Positions 40,999 to 49,755 of a stretch of DNA of 52,671 bases are shown in pieces. The stretch comes from Deltaproteobacteria bacterium. Lineage in GTDB: Bacteria; Myxococcota_A; UBA796; GCA-2862545. How positions within the stretch are numbered: the stretch's first letter is position 1; the number at the start of each line of letters is the position of its first letter. Both the position numbers and the translations under genes were made by a program. The stretch is taken from assembly GCA_016938035.1 (NCBI GenBank), contig JAFGVK010000072.1, positions 1 to 52,671 on the forward strand, in the 5' to 3' direction. The notes under the pieces are model-generated. The model had not been told where the DNA came from. It did no database searches and worked only from the letters and a program-made list of their open reading frames with translations.

Positions 40999-43187
40999 GG
41001 GAGGTCCTGGCGAATCGCCGTGGGCCCCCGCCAGCGCGCCCCGGGGACCTCGTCCATCCCCTGCACCAGCGCATGGAGCACGTCCATCGGCAGATCGTCG
41101 GTGGGGCCGAAGGGCTCGGAGAGGCTCCAGCTGGTGAGATCGGGGACGTGCACATAGAAGCTCTGCGGCCCCTCCCCGGAGCGCCTGGCGCTGGCGTGGC
41201 GCGCGAGGGCCAGCGCGACCTCCGCGTCCTTGCCGTTGACTGGGGCGCGCACCCCCTCGGTGAGCAGCTGCACCACCGTCAGCCCGGTGCTCTCCCACTC
41301 CCACAGGCGCCCGATCGACACGCTGTTGCCCGGCATCACCGCGAGCTCGGAGAAGCTGGATCGCTCCTCCCAGTGGGCGAGGTCTGAGGCGCGCCACACC
41401 TCGGCCACCCTGGCGGGCTCCCAGGGCGCGGGGTCCTTGCCCCTGGGATCGCTCAGCGACCGGACCTCCGGGTACACCCAGTCGGCGATAAACAGGGTGG
41501 CGTCGTACCCAACGCTCCCGTCCGCCCGAGGCAGGCGCTGGTAGCCGTCGACCCAGTCCCAGCCCCACAGGGCGTGGCGGTCCGCCCCGAGGATGAAGCG
41601 AGCCCCGCCGGGGATGGCGCGATCCACCTCCAGCGCCTGATCGCGCATGAAGGCCAGCCAGCAGTCGTTGTCACCGAGATCACAGTAGTCCTGGTGATCG
41701 GGCCAACAGGCGTCGACAGAGCCCGGCGCCGCGTAGTTGGGGTCGGTGGGCGGGCACTGGACGGGGTGGAGGCCCGCGACCTGTTGGTCGGTGCAGGAGT
41801 AGCAGGGCTTGGAGTGGGACATGTAGCCCAGCTCAAAGCCGAGCCCCTCCAGCTCCTCCAGGATCCCCGCCTCGCCGCAGCGGGCGGAGGCCGAATAGAA
41901 CTCCCAGGTGACCCCCACCCCCAGCGAGGCGAGCAGCGAGGCGTTGGCCCGGAGCTGGGCAAGGAACTGCTCCCAGTTGTACGCCTCGTTCTCGGCTGCG
42001 GTACAGGGCACGTCCACAGCGCCGAACGGCTGCTCCAGGGTGGTCATGACGAAGGCGTCCAGCGGCGGCCTGAGATCAGGCGTGGGAACAGGGGTGTAGG
42101 CGCTGACCCGCTGCTCCCCGTCCACCTCCGCCACGATCACGGCATCGCCCATCTCACCGGGGGGCAGCATCGCGACCACCTTCCCCGACAGCGCCTGCTC
42201 CGCCAGCACCTCACCGGGACCCGCCAGCACCAGGCGCGTCCCCTCCTCCGCCAGGGCGAAGGCCAACCCTCGCGCGTCTAGCTCCAGGTCCAGCACCCCC
42301 TTCAGCGGCAGCTCCACCGCCTCTCCCGGGCCGTCGGGCCCCAGCGGCACCTGATACAGCACGTAGCCAGAGGCGATCCACAGGGCGTCCTGGGACAGGG
42401 CGATGTGGCGCCCATCCACCCTGGGGAGCACCTGCCCCACCGGCTCCAAGCCCTCGGCGCGGAACAGGCTGACCCCCCCCTCCACGTCCAGGCCGGCGAC
42501 CCACAGCCCCGCGCTGGCCAGCTCCACCGGGGCGGCGGGCAGCGCCGCCTCAGCCCGCAGCTGCCAGGTGCCGTCGTCGAGGATCCTGGCTCGCACCAGC
42601 CTGGCCGCGTCGCTCAGCACCAGCCCCCCCTCCACCGCGGCGCAGGGCCCGATGAGGGGCTCCTCAGGAGCGACCCCGGGGCGAAGCACCCGGTACACCC
42701 TGTGGTGGCGCCTCCAGTCCGCCCCCCCCCACGAGGTGCCTGCCACGTCGATGCGCCCGTCGTCCCGCACCAGATAGAGGGAGGTGCCCTGTGCGTTACC
42801 GCAGAGGTGGGTCACACCGCGGCTCTCGATCTCGCCCGGGGTGATCAGCAGCCCCTCGCAGTCCGCCACCCCACCGAGGCCCTCGACGCACCACTGCCCC
42901 TGCGGCTGCACCCCGGCCCGGGAGAAGACGTGGACCCTGCGGCGATCCGCGTCGAGCAGGTACGCCGCGTCGCTCCCAGCGGCGCGCACCGACTCCACCG
43001 CGCCGGTGACCCCCGCGAGGGCGCTGGTGGGGGGCGCCCAGGCGCGCCACGCCCACTCAGTAGGGGCTTCGATCGCTCCGGTGTCGGCGGAGTCTGGGCA
43101 AGGCGAGGCGGTCTCCTCCGGGCCGCCCCCGTGGCAGGCGAAGAGGCCGGCGAGCCAGAACAGGCCATGACGGGTGAGCGCGCCCAA
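40995..43187 (-). CDS. Large lipoprotein with beta-propeller-like N half and polysaccharide deacetylase-like C half
   Basis: The 730-residue product starts at a TTG (43187) with GGGAGG seven bases upstream. It carries a lipoprotein signal (TRHGLFWLAGLFAC). The N-terminal 370 residues contain repeated beta segments (DAAYLLDADRRRVHVFSRAG, ALWIASGYVLYQVPLG), as in propellers. The C-terminal half has LDAFVMTTLEQP, ELEGLGFELGYMSHSKPCYS, a Cys-rich loop and FILGADRHALWGWDW, which loosely follows the NodB/polysaccharide-deacetylase barrel. That assignment is weak, because the metal triad is not clear. A GTG at 43208 is a less likely start. It is the first gene of the coupled signalling operon and may be its surface sensor or output. 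Confidence 0.65.
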   Translation of the reverse strand: MGALTRHGLFWLAGLFACHGGGPEETASPCPDSADTGAIEAPTEWAWRAWAPPTSALAGVTGAVESVRAAGSDAAYLLDADRRRVHVFSRAGVQPQGQWCVEGLGGVADCEGLLITPGEIESRGVTHLCGNAQGTSLYLVRDDGRIDVAGTSWGGADWRRHHRVYRVLRPGVAPEEPLIGPCAAVEGGLVLSDAARLVRARILDDGTWQLRAEAALPAAPVELASAGLWVAGLDVEGGVSLFRAEGLEPVGQVLPRVDGRHIALSQDALWIASGYVLYQVPLGPDGPGEAVELPLKGVLDLELDARGLAFALAEEGTRLVLAGPGEVLAEQALSGKVVAMLPPGEMGDAVIVAEVDGEQRVSAYTPVPTPDLRPPLDAFVMTTLEQPFGAVDVPCTAAENEAYNWEQFLAQLRANASLLASLGVGVTWEFYSASARCGEAGILEELEGLGFELGYMSHSKPCYSCTDQQVAGLHPVQCPPTDPNYAAPGSVDACWPDHQDYCDLGDNDCWLAFMRDQALEVDRAIPGGARFILGADRHALWGWDWVDGYQRLPRADGSVGYDATLFIADWVYPEVRSLSDPRGKDPAPWEPARVAEVWRASDLAHWEERSSFSELAVMPGNSVSIGRLWEWESTGLTVVQLLTEGVRAPVNGKDAEVALALARHASARRSGEGPQSFYVHVPDLTSWSLSEPFGPTDDLPMDVLHALVQGMDEVPGARWRGPTAIRQDLP

Positions 43188-43226
43188 GGTGTGTCCTCCC
43201 AGTGGCACTCAAGCTATCATGCGCGC

Positions 43227-44540
43227 ATGCGCTCTCGCCTCCTCCCCCTGCTGCTCGCCGCCTGTTCGCCCGCCCCCGACGACTCGGCGGCGCCCTGCCC
43301 CCGCGACACGGGGGAGCCGCCCCCTGTCCCGATGACGGTGGAGCTGGACACCGAGCAGGGGGACGAGTGCGTGGCGATCTGCGGGAAGATCACCGCGCCG
43401 GGGTCCGCCCGAGCCGCGTGGAGCGCGGAGTCGTCGCGGGACGGCTTCCTGATCACGGGCCGCGCGCTGGATGAGCTGGGGAGGGCCGCCTTCTGCCTGC
43501 CCACCCCGCTCAGCCCTGGGGAGCACACCCTCGCGATCGCGGTAGAGGGCGAAGAGACTGCGCTGTTGCCCCTCCAGGTGAGGTCTTTTGGAGAGGCCTT
43601 CGGCCTCCCTCCCTCAGAGCCACTGGCGGCCTTGCCCTGGTTCCCCGAGGTGGTGGGGCGCGACGATCCCCCGCTGCTGTCCCCTGTACCAGACGGGTGG
43701 GAGCGCTACTCGGTGATGATGCCCTCCACGGTGCGCTTCGGCGGCACCAGGTTCCTCTACTACGCGGGAAGCGAGACGGACGTGTTCCACCTGGGGGTGG
43801 CCTACCGAGAGGCCGACGACCAGCCCTTCTCCCGCTACGAGGGCAACCCGATCCTCACCCCCGAGGAGACCGGCGCGGTGGACGGAGACTGGAATTTCTA
43901 CGCCCAGAACACCCCGGAGGCCCTGGTGGTGGGCGACGCCGTGTGGCTCTACTACAACGGCCGCGCCGCCGCAGAGGGAGGACAGCTCTCGATCGGCCTC
44001 GCGATCAGCGAGGACGGACTGCGCTTCGAGGACCACCCTAGCAGCCCTGTGTTCTCTCCCACCGGCGTGCCCGGCGACTTTGACGAGGCCTCAGTCGCCC
44101 ACCCGTCCGTGCTGGTGCGGGACGGGGTCTTTCACCTCTGGTACGCCTCAGGCACCCTGGAGATCGGCCTCGCCCTCTCGACCGACGGGGTGAGCTGGGA
44201 GCGCTACTGCGGCAACCCGGTGCTGTCAGGGCGGGCGTCCTCCTGGGATGAAGGACACGTCAAGGCGCCCGAGGTGGTGTGGGACGGCGCGCGCTACCTG
44301 ATGACCTACTCCGGCTGCGGACAGGGCTGCTACCAGGTGGGCTGGGCCGCGTCCGCGGACGGGACGCACTGGATCGCGGCCGACGAGCCGGTGATCTCGC
44401 CGACAGCTCCCCCCACCTGGAACTCCTACGGCACCCAGGCTGCCTTCATCGAGCCGATCGACGGCGGCCTCAGGTTCTGGTATGCCGGCACCGGGGACGG
44501 ACACGGCGCGATAGGCACGGTCGAGGCCCTCACCCCCTGA
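43227..44540 (+). CDS. Lipoprotein with five-bladed propeller, GH43/GH130-like
   Basis: The 437-residue protein has a lipoprotein signal (MRSRLLPLLLAAC). After an Ig-like segment (about 35-125) it shows the repeated blades of glycosidase-like propellers: YYAGSETDVFHLGVAYREAD, NPILTPEETG, GLAISEDGLRFEDHPSSPVF, HLWYASGTLEIGLALSTDG and VGWAASADGTHWIAADEPV. The repeated pattern (hydrophobic-A-x-S-x-D-G-x-x-W) is typical of GH43, GH32 and GH130 relatives. Catalytic carboxylates cannot be assigned with certainty. The start ATG at 43227 has no good ribosome-binding site and lies only 39 bp from the divergent operon start. An App1-type phosphatase gene follows after 13 bp. Confidence 0.75.
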   Translation: MRSRLLPLLLAACSPAPDDSAAPCPRDTGEPPPVPMTVELDTEQGDECVAICGKITAPGSARAAWSAESSRDGFLITGRALDELGRAAFCLPTPLSPGEHTLAIAVEGEETALLPLQVRSFGEAFGLPPSEPLAALPWFPEVVGRDDPPLLSPVPDGWERYSVMMPSTVRFGGTRFLYYAGSETDVFHLGVAYREADDQPFSRYEGNPILTPEETGAVDGDWNFYAQNTPEALVVGDAVWLYYNGRAAAEGGQLSIGLAISEDGLRFEDHPSSPVFSPTGVPGDFDEASVAHPSVLVRDGVFHLWYASGTLEIGLALSTDGVSWERYCGNPVLSGRASSWDEGHVKAPEVVWDGARYLMTYSGCGQGCYQVGWAASADGTHWIAADEPVISPTAPPTWNSYGTQAAFIEPIDGGLRFWYAGTGDGHGAIGTVEALTP

Positions 44541-44553
44541 TCGCGGAGCGCCG

Positions 44554-45516
44554 ATGCACCACTACCGCTGGGACCTGGACAAGACCTATCTCCAGACCGA
44601 CATCCAGAGCGTGCGGGGCCTGGTGAAGGCCGCGCTGCAGGGAGCCGCCGACAAGCGCAACATCCCAGGGGCGGATCACCTGCTGCGGGCGCTGATCGCC
44701 GCCTCCCCCGCGGCGCGGGTGAGCGTGGTGTCGGGGTCTCCGCTGCAGATGCGGGGGGTACTGGAGGAGAAGCTCCGCCGCGACGGGATCCGGTGCGACA
44801 GGTTGATCCTCAAGGACAACCTGAGGAACCTCCGCAAGGGCCGCTGGCGCGCACTCAGAGGGCAGCTCGGCTACAAGCTCCCGGCGCTGCTCAGCCTGCG
44901 CGCTGAGGCGGCGCCCGGGGCCACGGAGACCCTGTTTGGTGACGACGCGGAGATCGACGCGGCGATCTACGCGGCCTACCGCGAGGTGATCGCGGGGCGG
45001 CTCTCGCGCGAGGCGCTGGAGGCCCTGCTGCAGCGGGAGCAGGTCTACGAGGACGAGGCGGCGGCGGTGTGGCGACACCTCGCCAGGGTGCGCCGCGAGG
45101 AAGGGGTGGAGGACATCTTCATCCTCGTGGACAGCGACCTGCCCCTGGCGCCCTATCACCACCTCGGCGGCGCGGTGACGCCGGTGTTCTGCTGGTTTCA
45201 GGCCGGCGCGGTGCTCTGGAAGCGGGGCCGACTGGGCGTCAAGGCGCTCCCCGTCCTGCTCGACCAGTGCAGGGCGCCAGACGTGGGGCTCTACGCCCTG
45301 GGGAGCCTGCTCCAGGACCTCGTCCGCCGCGGCGCCCTGTCCCCCGATGAGGTGTCGGCGATGCTGGAAGAGGCGCCCTTTGAGAAGGGGGAGCGGGCCC
45401 TGGCCGCAGAATTGGTGGGACGCCTCCCGCCCGTGTCCGCCCCCACCCCCACGATCCCCGACATCCCGGCCTTCCTGGACGCGGTCCTGCAATGGAGGGA
45501 GCCACAGGGGCGCTGA
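44554..45516 (+). CDS. App1-family HAD phosphatidate phosphatase-like protein
   Basis: The 320-residue protein matches the DUF2183/App1 type of HAD phosphatases. The nucleophile motif is at the very N terminus (YRWDLDKTYLQTD, D7 and D9), followed by VSVVSGSPLQM (motif II Ser), LRGQLGYKLPALL (motif III Lys) and ETLFGDDAEIDAAIY (motif IV acidic pair). App1 in yeast dephosphorylates phosphatidate; bacterial members are less studied. GGAG six bases before the ATG at 44554 supports the start. It is 13 bp after the propeller lipoprotein gene. No signal peptide or membrane helix is visible. Confidence 0.85.
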   Translation: MHHYRWDLDKTYLQTDIQSVRGLVKAALQGAADKRNIPGADHLLRALIAASPAARVSVVSGSPLQMRGVLEEKLRRDGIRCDRLILKDNLRNLRKGRWRALRGQLGYKLPALLSLRAEAAPGATETLFGDDAEIDAAIYAAYREVIAGRLSREALEALLQREQVYEDEAAAVWRHLARVRREEGVEDIFILVDSDLPLAPYHHLGGAVTPVFCWFQAGAVLWKRGRLGVKALPVLLDQCRAPDVGLYALGSLLQDLVRRGALSPDEVSAMLEEAPFEKGERALAAELVGRLPPVSAPTPTIPDIPAFLDAVLQWREPQGR

Positions 45517-45752
45517 TCCTCGGAGGAGCGCGCGGCGCCACCGCGCCGGGAGCGCATCTCTCAACCTGCGCCCCACGGGACGCCGGTCGACGGCCCGACG
45601 GGACCCTCCGCGTTCCTCCTCTGCTCGCGCGAAGGAGAGCCTTGCCGGGAGCGTCGAAATCGAGCACACTAGACGCGGGTGTGCTGTGACGCGGTGTCTC
45701 AGTGGCCTGTGAATCGTGAGCGTCGCGGGACCCTACCGCGCGAGTCGGGAAT

Positions 45753-46781
45753 ATGGGCAAGAAACTCTTCGTAGGCGGACTGAGCTGGGACACAACGGAT
45801 GAGTCGCTGCGAGCAGCCTTCGAATCATTCGGTGAGATCGCGGATGTTCGCGTTATCCGCGATCGGGACACTGGCCGTAGCCGTGGCTTTGGCTTTGTCA
45901 GCTATGTCGATGACGCAAATGTAGACGCCGCGCTGGCCAGCATGGACGGCGCAGAGGTCGACGGACGGCGCATTCGCGTCAACGAGGCGCAGGACCGGCG
46001 AGGCCCTGGGGGTCCTGGCGGCGGCGGCGATCGCGGTGGATACCGTGCTGGCGGCGGCGGGGACCGCGGGGGGTATCGGCCTGCCGGCGGCGGCGGCGGA
46101 TACGCAGGTGGTGCTGAGGGCGGCGGATACCGGGGCGGCGATCGCGGTGGCGATCGCGGCGGGTATTCGGGCGGAGGTGGCGGCGACCGCGGCGGATACA
46201 GGTCCGGTGGCGGCGGCTACGCAGGTGGCGGTGGCGGTGACCGCGGAGGGTACGCAGGTGGCGGTGACCGCGGCGGCTACGCAGGTGGCGGTGACCGCGG
46301 CGGCTACGCAGGTGGCGGTGACCGCGGCGGCTACGCAGGCGGCGGCGGGAGGTCCGGCGGCGGATACGCAGGAGGCGGCGGCGGCGGCGGAGGCGGTGGC
46401 TACGCAGGAGGCGGCGGTGGCTACGCAGGAGGCGGCGGCGGCGGTGGCGGCTATCGCCCCGGCGGCGCAGGTGGCGGCGGCGGCTATCGCCCCGGCGGCG
46501 CAGGTGGCGGCGGCGGCTATCGCCCCGGCGGCGCAGGCGGCGGCGGCGGCTATCGCCCCGGCGGCGCGGGCGGGGGATACCGCGGCGACGCAGGTGGCTA
46601 CAACGGCTGGGCTGGCGGAGAGCCACAGGAAGCCAGCGGCTTTGAGGACGATCGGCCCCGCAGGGACCGCACAGAGCCGAAGAAGCGCAAGAACTACGAC
46701 GTCGAGCGCACCGAAGGCGGTGGGGCGCGTCCCAAGCGCGACCGCAACTTCGACTGGCGCACCTACGAGGACGACGAGTAG
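45753..46781 (+). CDS. RRM-domain RNA-binding protein with a long glycine-rich tail
   Basis: The first 80 residues form one RNA-recognition motif with RNP2 LFVGGL (5-10) and RNP1 RGFGFVSY (44-51). From about residue 85 to 275 the protein is a low-complexity Gly/Tyr/Arg region with repeats (GGYAGGGDRG and GYRPGGAGGGG). The last 65 residues are charged (KKRKNYDVERTE, RDRNFDWRTYEDDE). Bacterial Gly-rich RRM proteins of cyanobacteria and myxobacteria bind RNA and can respond to cold. The FG/YG-type tail could promote condensate formation, which is inference. The start has only weak GGGAA upstream. A strong terminator follows at 46801. Confidence 0.93.
   Translation: MGKKLFVGGLSWDTTDESLRAAFESFGEIADVRVIRDRDTGRSRGFGFVSYVDDANVDAALASMDGAEVDGRRIRVNEAQDRRGPGGPGGGGDRGGYRAGGGGDRGGYRPAGGGGGYAGGAEGGGYRGGDRGGDRGGYSGGGGGDRGGYRSGGGGYAGGGGGDRGGYAGGGDRGGYAGGGDRGGYAGGGDRGGYAGGGGRSGGGYAGGGGGGGGGGYAGGGGGYAGGGGGGGGYRPGGAGGGGGYRPGGAGGGGGYRPGGAGGGGGYRPGGAGGGYRGDAGGYNGWAGGEPQEASGFEDDRPRRDRTEPKKRKNYDVERTEGGGARPKRDRNFDWRTYEDDE
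46020..46580 (+). repeat. Low-complexity Gly-rich coding repeats in the RRM gene
   Basis: Near-identical 27-30 bp units encoding GGYAGGGDRG recur around 46235-46345. Four 33-bp units encoding GGGYRPGGAGG recur around 46440-46570. The DNA is likely to vary in copy number between strains. Confidence 0.8.
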
Positions 46782-46800
46782 CGGCTAGCTCACCGAGTTT

Positions 46801-46834
46801 GGCGCCATCCCGGTCGGGGTGGCGCCTTTTTTTT
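46801..46834 (+). terminator. Strong intrinsic terminator of the RRM gene
   Basis: GGCGCCATCCC pairs with GGGGTGGCGCC (11 bp with one G-U pair, loop GGTC) and is followed by eight T residues. It starts 19 bp after the stop codon. It is the clearest Rho-independent terminator in the window. Confidence 0.93.
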
Positions 46835-46857
46835 GGCTCGTCCCCGCGCGGGCGCCG

Positions 46858-47964
46858 CTACTCCTCCTCGTGCAAGCCCAGGAAGTCCTCTACGTAGATG
46901 GTGTAGAGCGCCAAGAACATCGCCACGATCATCGGCCCGACCAGCGCCCCGGGCAGCCCCATCCATGACATCCCCCCGAACACCGCGAGGAAGATCAGGA
47001 GCGGGTGGATGTTGCTCGAACCGCGGAGAAACATTGGCTTCAGCACGTTGTCCACTGTCCCCGTGATGAGCGCAGACCAGAGCACCACGAACAGGCCCCA
47101 CCCCCACCCGAAGGAGAAGCCCACGTAGATCGAGACCGGCACCCACACCACCGCCACGCCGACAACCGGGACGAAGGAGAACACACCGGACAGGATCCCC
47201 AGGAAGACCAGCCGGTCCACCCCTGCGATCCCAAACCCGATCCCCGCCACAACGCCCTGCGCCACCGCGGTGGCGAGCGATCCCACCACCATGTTGTTGG
47301 CAAATTGCCGAAACACCTCCAGCAGACGCACCTCGTATCGATCGTCCACCGGCGACAGGCGCATCATCACCTTGACGAGCGCCGGCCCCTCCATGTAGAG
47401 CGAGAAGACCGAGAACAGGAAGAGGAGCGCGTGGATGACCGTCTCCACGGTGGTCTGAATGAGCGCCGGGAGCACGCTAGCCGAGGCGTTCACCACCGCG
47501 GAAAGCCCCGCCTGCACCGGACCGATCACCGCCCCCACCAGGTCGAAGTCCTCGGGGAGGAAGCGCGCCATCAGATCCTGCACCGCGGGACCCGCCACGC
47601 TCTCCTGCGCGGCGCGCGCCCACACCTCTAGCTGCTCTCCGCTGAGAAAGATGCGCAGCTCGTGGTAGGTCGCCAGCCCCTCGCTCACGAAGAGGTAGAG
47701 CAAGAGGCCCAGCGGACCGAAGATCAGAGCGATGAGCGCGCCCATGCTCAGGAGCGAGGCCGCGAACCTGTTGCCTCTCACTCTCGGAAGGATCGCCGCG
47801 TACACCGGCCACGTGACCACCACCACCACCACCGCGAACAGCAGCACGGTGAGGTAGGGCGAGAACAGGTAGACCATCGCCGCCAGCGAGACCGCCAGCG
47901 CCCCGAAGAACCACCGGTCCCTCACCTGCTTGCTCCACGGCGACTGTTCGTCCTCCCAGCTCAT
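46858..47964 (-). CDS. AI-2E family (PerM/UPF0118) membrane permease
   Basis: The 368-residue protein has about eight membrane helices in the order of the AI-2E/UPF0118 family. It begins with FFGALAVSLAAMVYLF and TVLLFAVVVVVVTWPVY. The conserved late region GVVAGIGFGIAGVDRLVFLG, FSFVPVVGVAVVWVPV and DNVLKPMFLRGSSNIHPLLI is diagnostic. Members export AI-2, or in other cases act as Na+/H+ antiporters, so the substrate is open. AGGAGG before the ATG at 47964 supports the start. The ATG overlaps the plsX stop by 4 nt, so the two are coupled. Confidence 0.92.
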   Translation of the reverse strand: MSWEDEQSPWSKQVRDRWFFGALAVSLAAMVYLFSPYLTVLLFAVVVVVVTWPVYAAILPRVRGNRFAASLLSMGALIALIFGPLGLLLYLFVSEGLATYHELRIFLSGEQLEVWARAAQESVAGPAVQDLMARFLPEDFDLVGAVIGPVQAGLSAVVNASASVLPALIQTTVETVIHALLFLFSVFSLYMEGPALVKVMMRLSPVDDRYEVRLLEVFRQFANNMVVGSLATAVAQGVVAGIGFGIAGVDRLVFLGILSGVFSFVPVVGVAVVWVPVSIYVGFSFGWGWGLFVVLWSALITGTVDNVLKPMFLRGSSNIHPLLIFLAVFGGMSWMGLPGALVGPMIVAMFLALYTIYVEDFLGLHEEE

Positions 47965-48989
47965 CGCGCCTCCTCTAGTGACTCGATCCCGGCTGCGATT
48001 CGCCTCGCCAGCCCCCCCTCGACCGCCTTGGCCGACACCTTGATCGCGTTGCGGATCGCGACAGGACCCGACCTGCCGTGCGCCTTGATGATCACCTGCT
48101 CAAACCCCAGCAGCGGCGAGCCGCCGTAGTGCTCCCAGTCGGCGACCCTGTGCAGCCGGCGCATCCCCCCCTCCAGCATCGACAGGCCCAGCTTCCACTT
48201 GAGGTGGCGCGCTGCGGCGTCCACCGCCAGCTCGCGAAACACGTCTGCGACACCCTCCAGCATCTTGAGGACCACGTTCCCGACGTAGCCCTCGCAGACA
48301 AAGACGTCCGCCGTGCCCCTCGGGATGTCCAGCCCCTCCACGTTCCCGACGAACCGGACCGGCACCCCGGACAGGACCCTGTGGGCCTCCACCACCTCCG
48401 CCGGTCCCTTGCCCGGCTCGGTCCCGTTGGAGAGGAGCGCCACCGAGGGCTCCCTGATCCCTGAGATGATCGACGAGTAGGCTGCACCCATTATCGCGAA
48501 TTCCACCAGCTCCCGCCCGGTGACGTGGAGGGTGGCCCCCACGTCCAGCATCAGCGAGAAGGGGTCCCTGCGGGGGCCATGTGGGGCCTCGGTGGGGACC
48601 ACCGCTGCGAGCGCGGCCCGGTGAACACCCGCTATCCGCTCCAGCTGGCTCGCCGCAGAGAGCACAGTGGCCCCAGTGTGCCCGGCGGAGACCAGGCCGT
48701 CGGCCCCCCCCTCCCGCAACAGGCGCGTCGCCACCGCGATCGACGCCTCGGGACACCGCTCCAGCGCCGCGCGCGGATCGGCGTCCATTGGGACCGGTGG
48801 ACCGGCGTCCAGCAGCGACAGCCTGCGCGGATCATGGGGGTGTAGGTCCAGCTCCCGCTGGATGACCTCCGCCGGCCCTGTGAGCACGACGTGCACCCCC
48901 TCCGCGTCCAGTGAGGCCATCGCCGCCCCAGCGACGGCGGCGGCAGGCCCGAAGTCACCGCCCATGGCGTCGAGTACGACTCGAATCAA
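47961..48989 (-). CDS. plsX: Phosphate acyltransferase PlsX
   Basis: PlsX converts acyl-ACP to acyl-phosphate for the first step of phospholipid synthesis with PlsY. The 342-residue protein has VVLDAMGGDFGP at the N terminus, VSAGHTGATVLSAA, MLDVGATLHVTG, VALLSNGTEPGKG, VFVCEGYVGNVVLKMLEG and GGSPLLGFEQVIIKAHG. The start is a TTG at 48989 with GGGAGG five bases upstream; it gives the standard PlsX N terminus (IRVVLDAMGGD). No rpmF or fabH neighbours are present, which is unusual for plsX. The AI-2E-type permease gene follows. Confidence 0.95.
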   Translation of the reverse strand: MIRVVLDAMGGDFGPAAAVAGAAMASLDAEGVHVVLTGPAEVIQRELDLHPHDPRRLSLLDAGPPVPMDADPRAALERCPEASIAVATRLLREGGADGLVSAGHTGATVLSAASQLERIAGVHRAALAAVVPTEAPHGPRRDPFSLMLDVGATLHVTGRELVEFAIMGAAYSSIISGIREPSVALLSNGTEPGKGPAEVVEAHRVLSGVPVRFVGNVEGLDIPRGTADVFVCEGYVGNVVLKMLEGVADVFRELAVDAAARHLKWKLGLSMLEGGMRRLHRVADWEHYGGSPLLGFEQVIIKAHGRSGPVAIRNAIKVSAKAVEGGLARRIAAGIESLEEAR

Positions 48990-49106
48990 CGGCACCTCCC
49001 GTGTGCTGTCGGAGCATAGTCCCAGGCCCGCCGCGCCGCCAGCAGACCATCCTAGCGCCGCTGGGGGTGCCACGATACTTCGGGGCCGGAAACACGGAGG
49101 TTCCCA

Positions 49107-49718
49107 ATGACTCAGCCCAAATCGAAGAATATCACCTGGCACGGCGCAGAGGTCACTCAGGAGGAGCGCGAGCAGCTCCGCGGTCAGCGCGGCTGCGTCG
49201 TCTGGTTCACCGGCCTGTCCGCCTCGGGCAAGTCCACCATCGCGCGCCGCGCCGAGCAGATGCTCCTCCAGCAGGGCACAGGGGTGTACGTCCTCGACGG
49301 GGACAACATCCGCCAGGGGCTGAACGCCAACCTGGGCTTCTCGCCCGAGGACCGGAACGAGAACATCCGGCGGATCGGCCACGTCGCGCAGCTGTTCGCC
49401 GACTCGACCACCATCTGCCTCACCGCCTTCATCTCCCCGTACCGGGCGGACCGCGACATGGCCCGCGCCCTGCTCCCCGAGGGGCGGTTCATCGAGGTGT
49501 ACGTCGCGCCGCCCCAGTCCGTCTGCGAGGAGCGCGACCCCAAGGGGCTCTACAAGAAGGCCCGCGCCGGGATCATCCCCGAGTTCACCGGGGTCTCTGC
49601 CCCCTACGAGGAGCCCCTCGCCGCCGAGCTGGTCATCGACACCAGCCTCGGCACCATTGACGAGTGTGCCCAGCAGGTGGTGGACTACCTCAAGGCCCGC
49701 GAGTTCGTGAGCCTGTAG
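49107..49718 (+). CDS. cysC: Adenylyl-sulfate (APS) kinase CysC
   Basis: APS kinase makes PAPS, the donor for sulfate reduction and sulfotransferases. The 203-residue protein has the P loop GLSASGKST (36-44), [41 protein letters not shown] and [19 protein letters not shown]. It has no fused ATP sulfurylase domain, and cysD/cysN are not nearby. GGAGG six bases before the ATG supports the start. The PAPS-using sulfotransferase encoded at 24641-25648 could be one consumer; the two loci are not physically linked. Confidence 0.96.
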   Translation: MTQPKSKNITWHGAEVTQEEREQLRGQRGCVVWFTGLSASGKSTIARRAEQMLLQQGTGVYVLDGDNIRQGLNANLGFSPEDRNENIRRIGHVAQLFADSTTICLTAFISPYRADRDMARALLPEGRFIEVYVAPPQSVCEERDPKGLYKKARAGIIPEFTGVSAPYEEPLAAELVIDTSLGTIDECAQQVVDYLKAREFVSL

Positions 49719-49755
49719 CCTGACCTGGCCCCCGGAAGCTCTGGAGTCGCGCCCT

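Noticed and set aside
42405-43226. N-terminal extension of the propeller lipoprotein frame back to 42405
   Set aside because: It runs antisense to the deacetylase-like lipoprotein gene; the lipoprotein signal beginning at 43227 marks the real start.
46020-46580. Short direct repeats in the RRM gene as a CRISPR array
   Set aside because: The repeats are in-frame glycine codons without unique spacers of constant length; they are coding low complexity.
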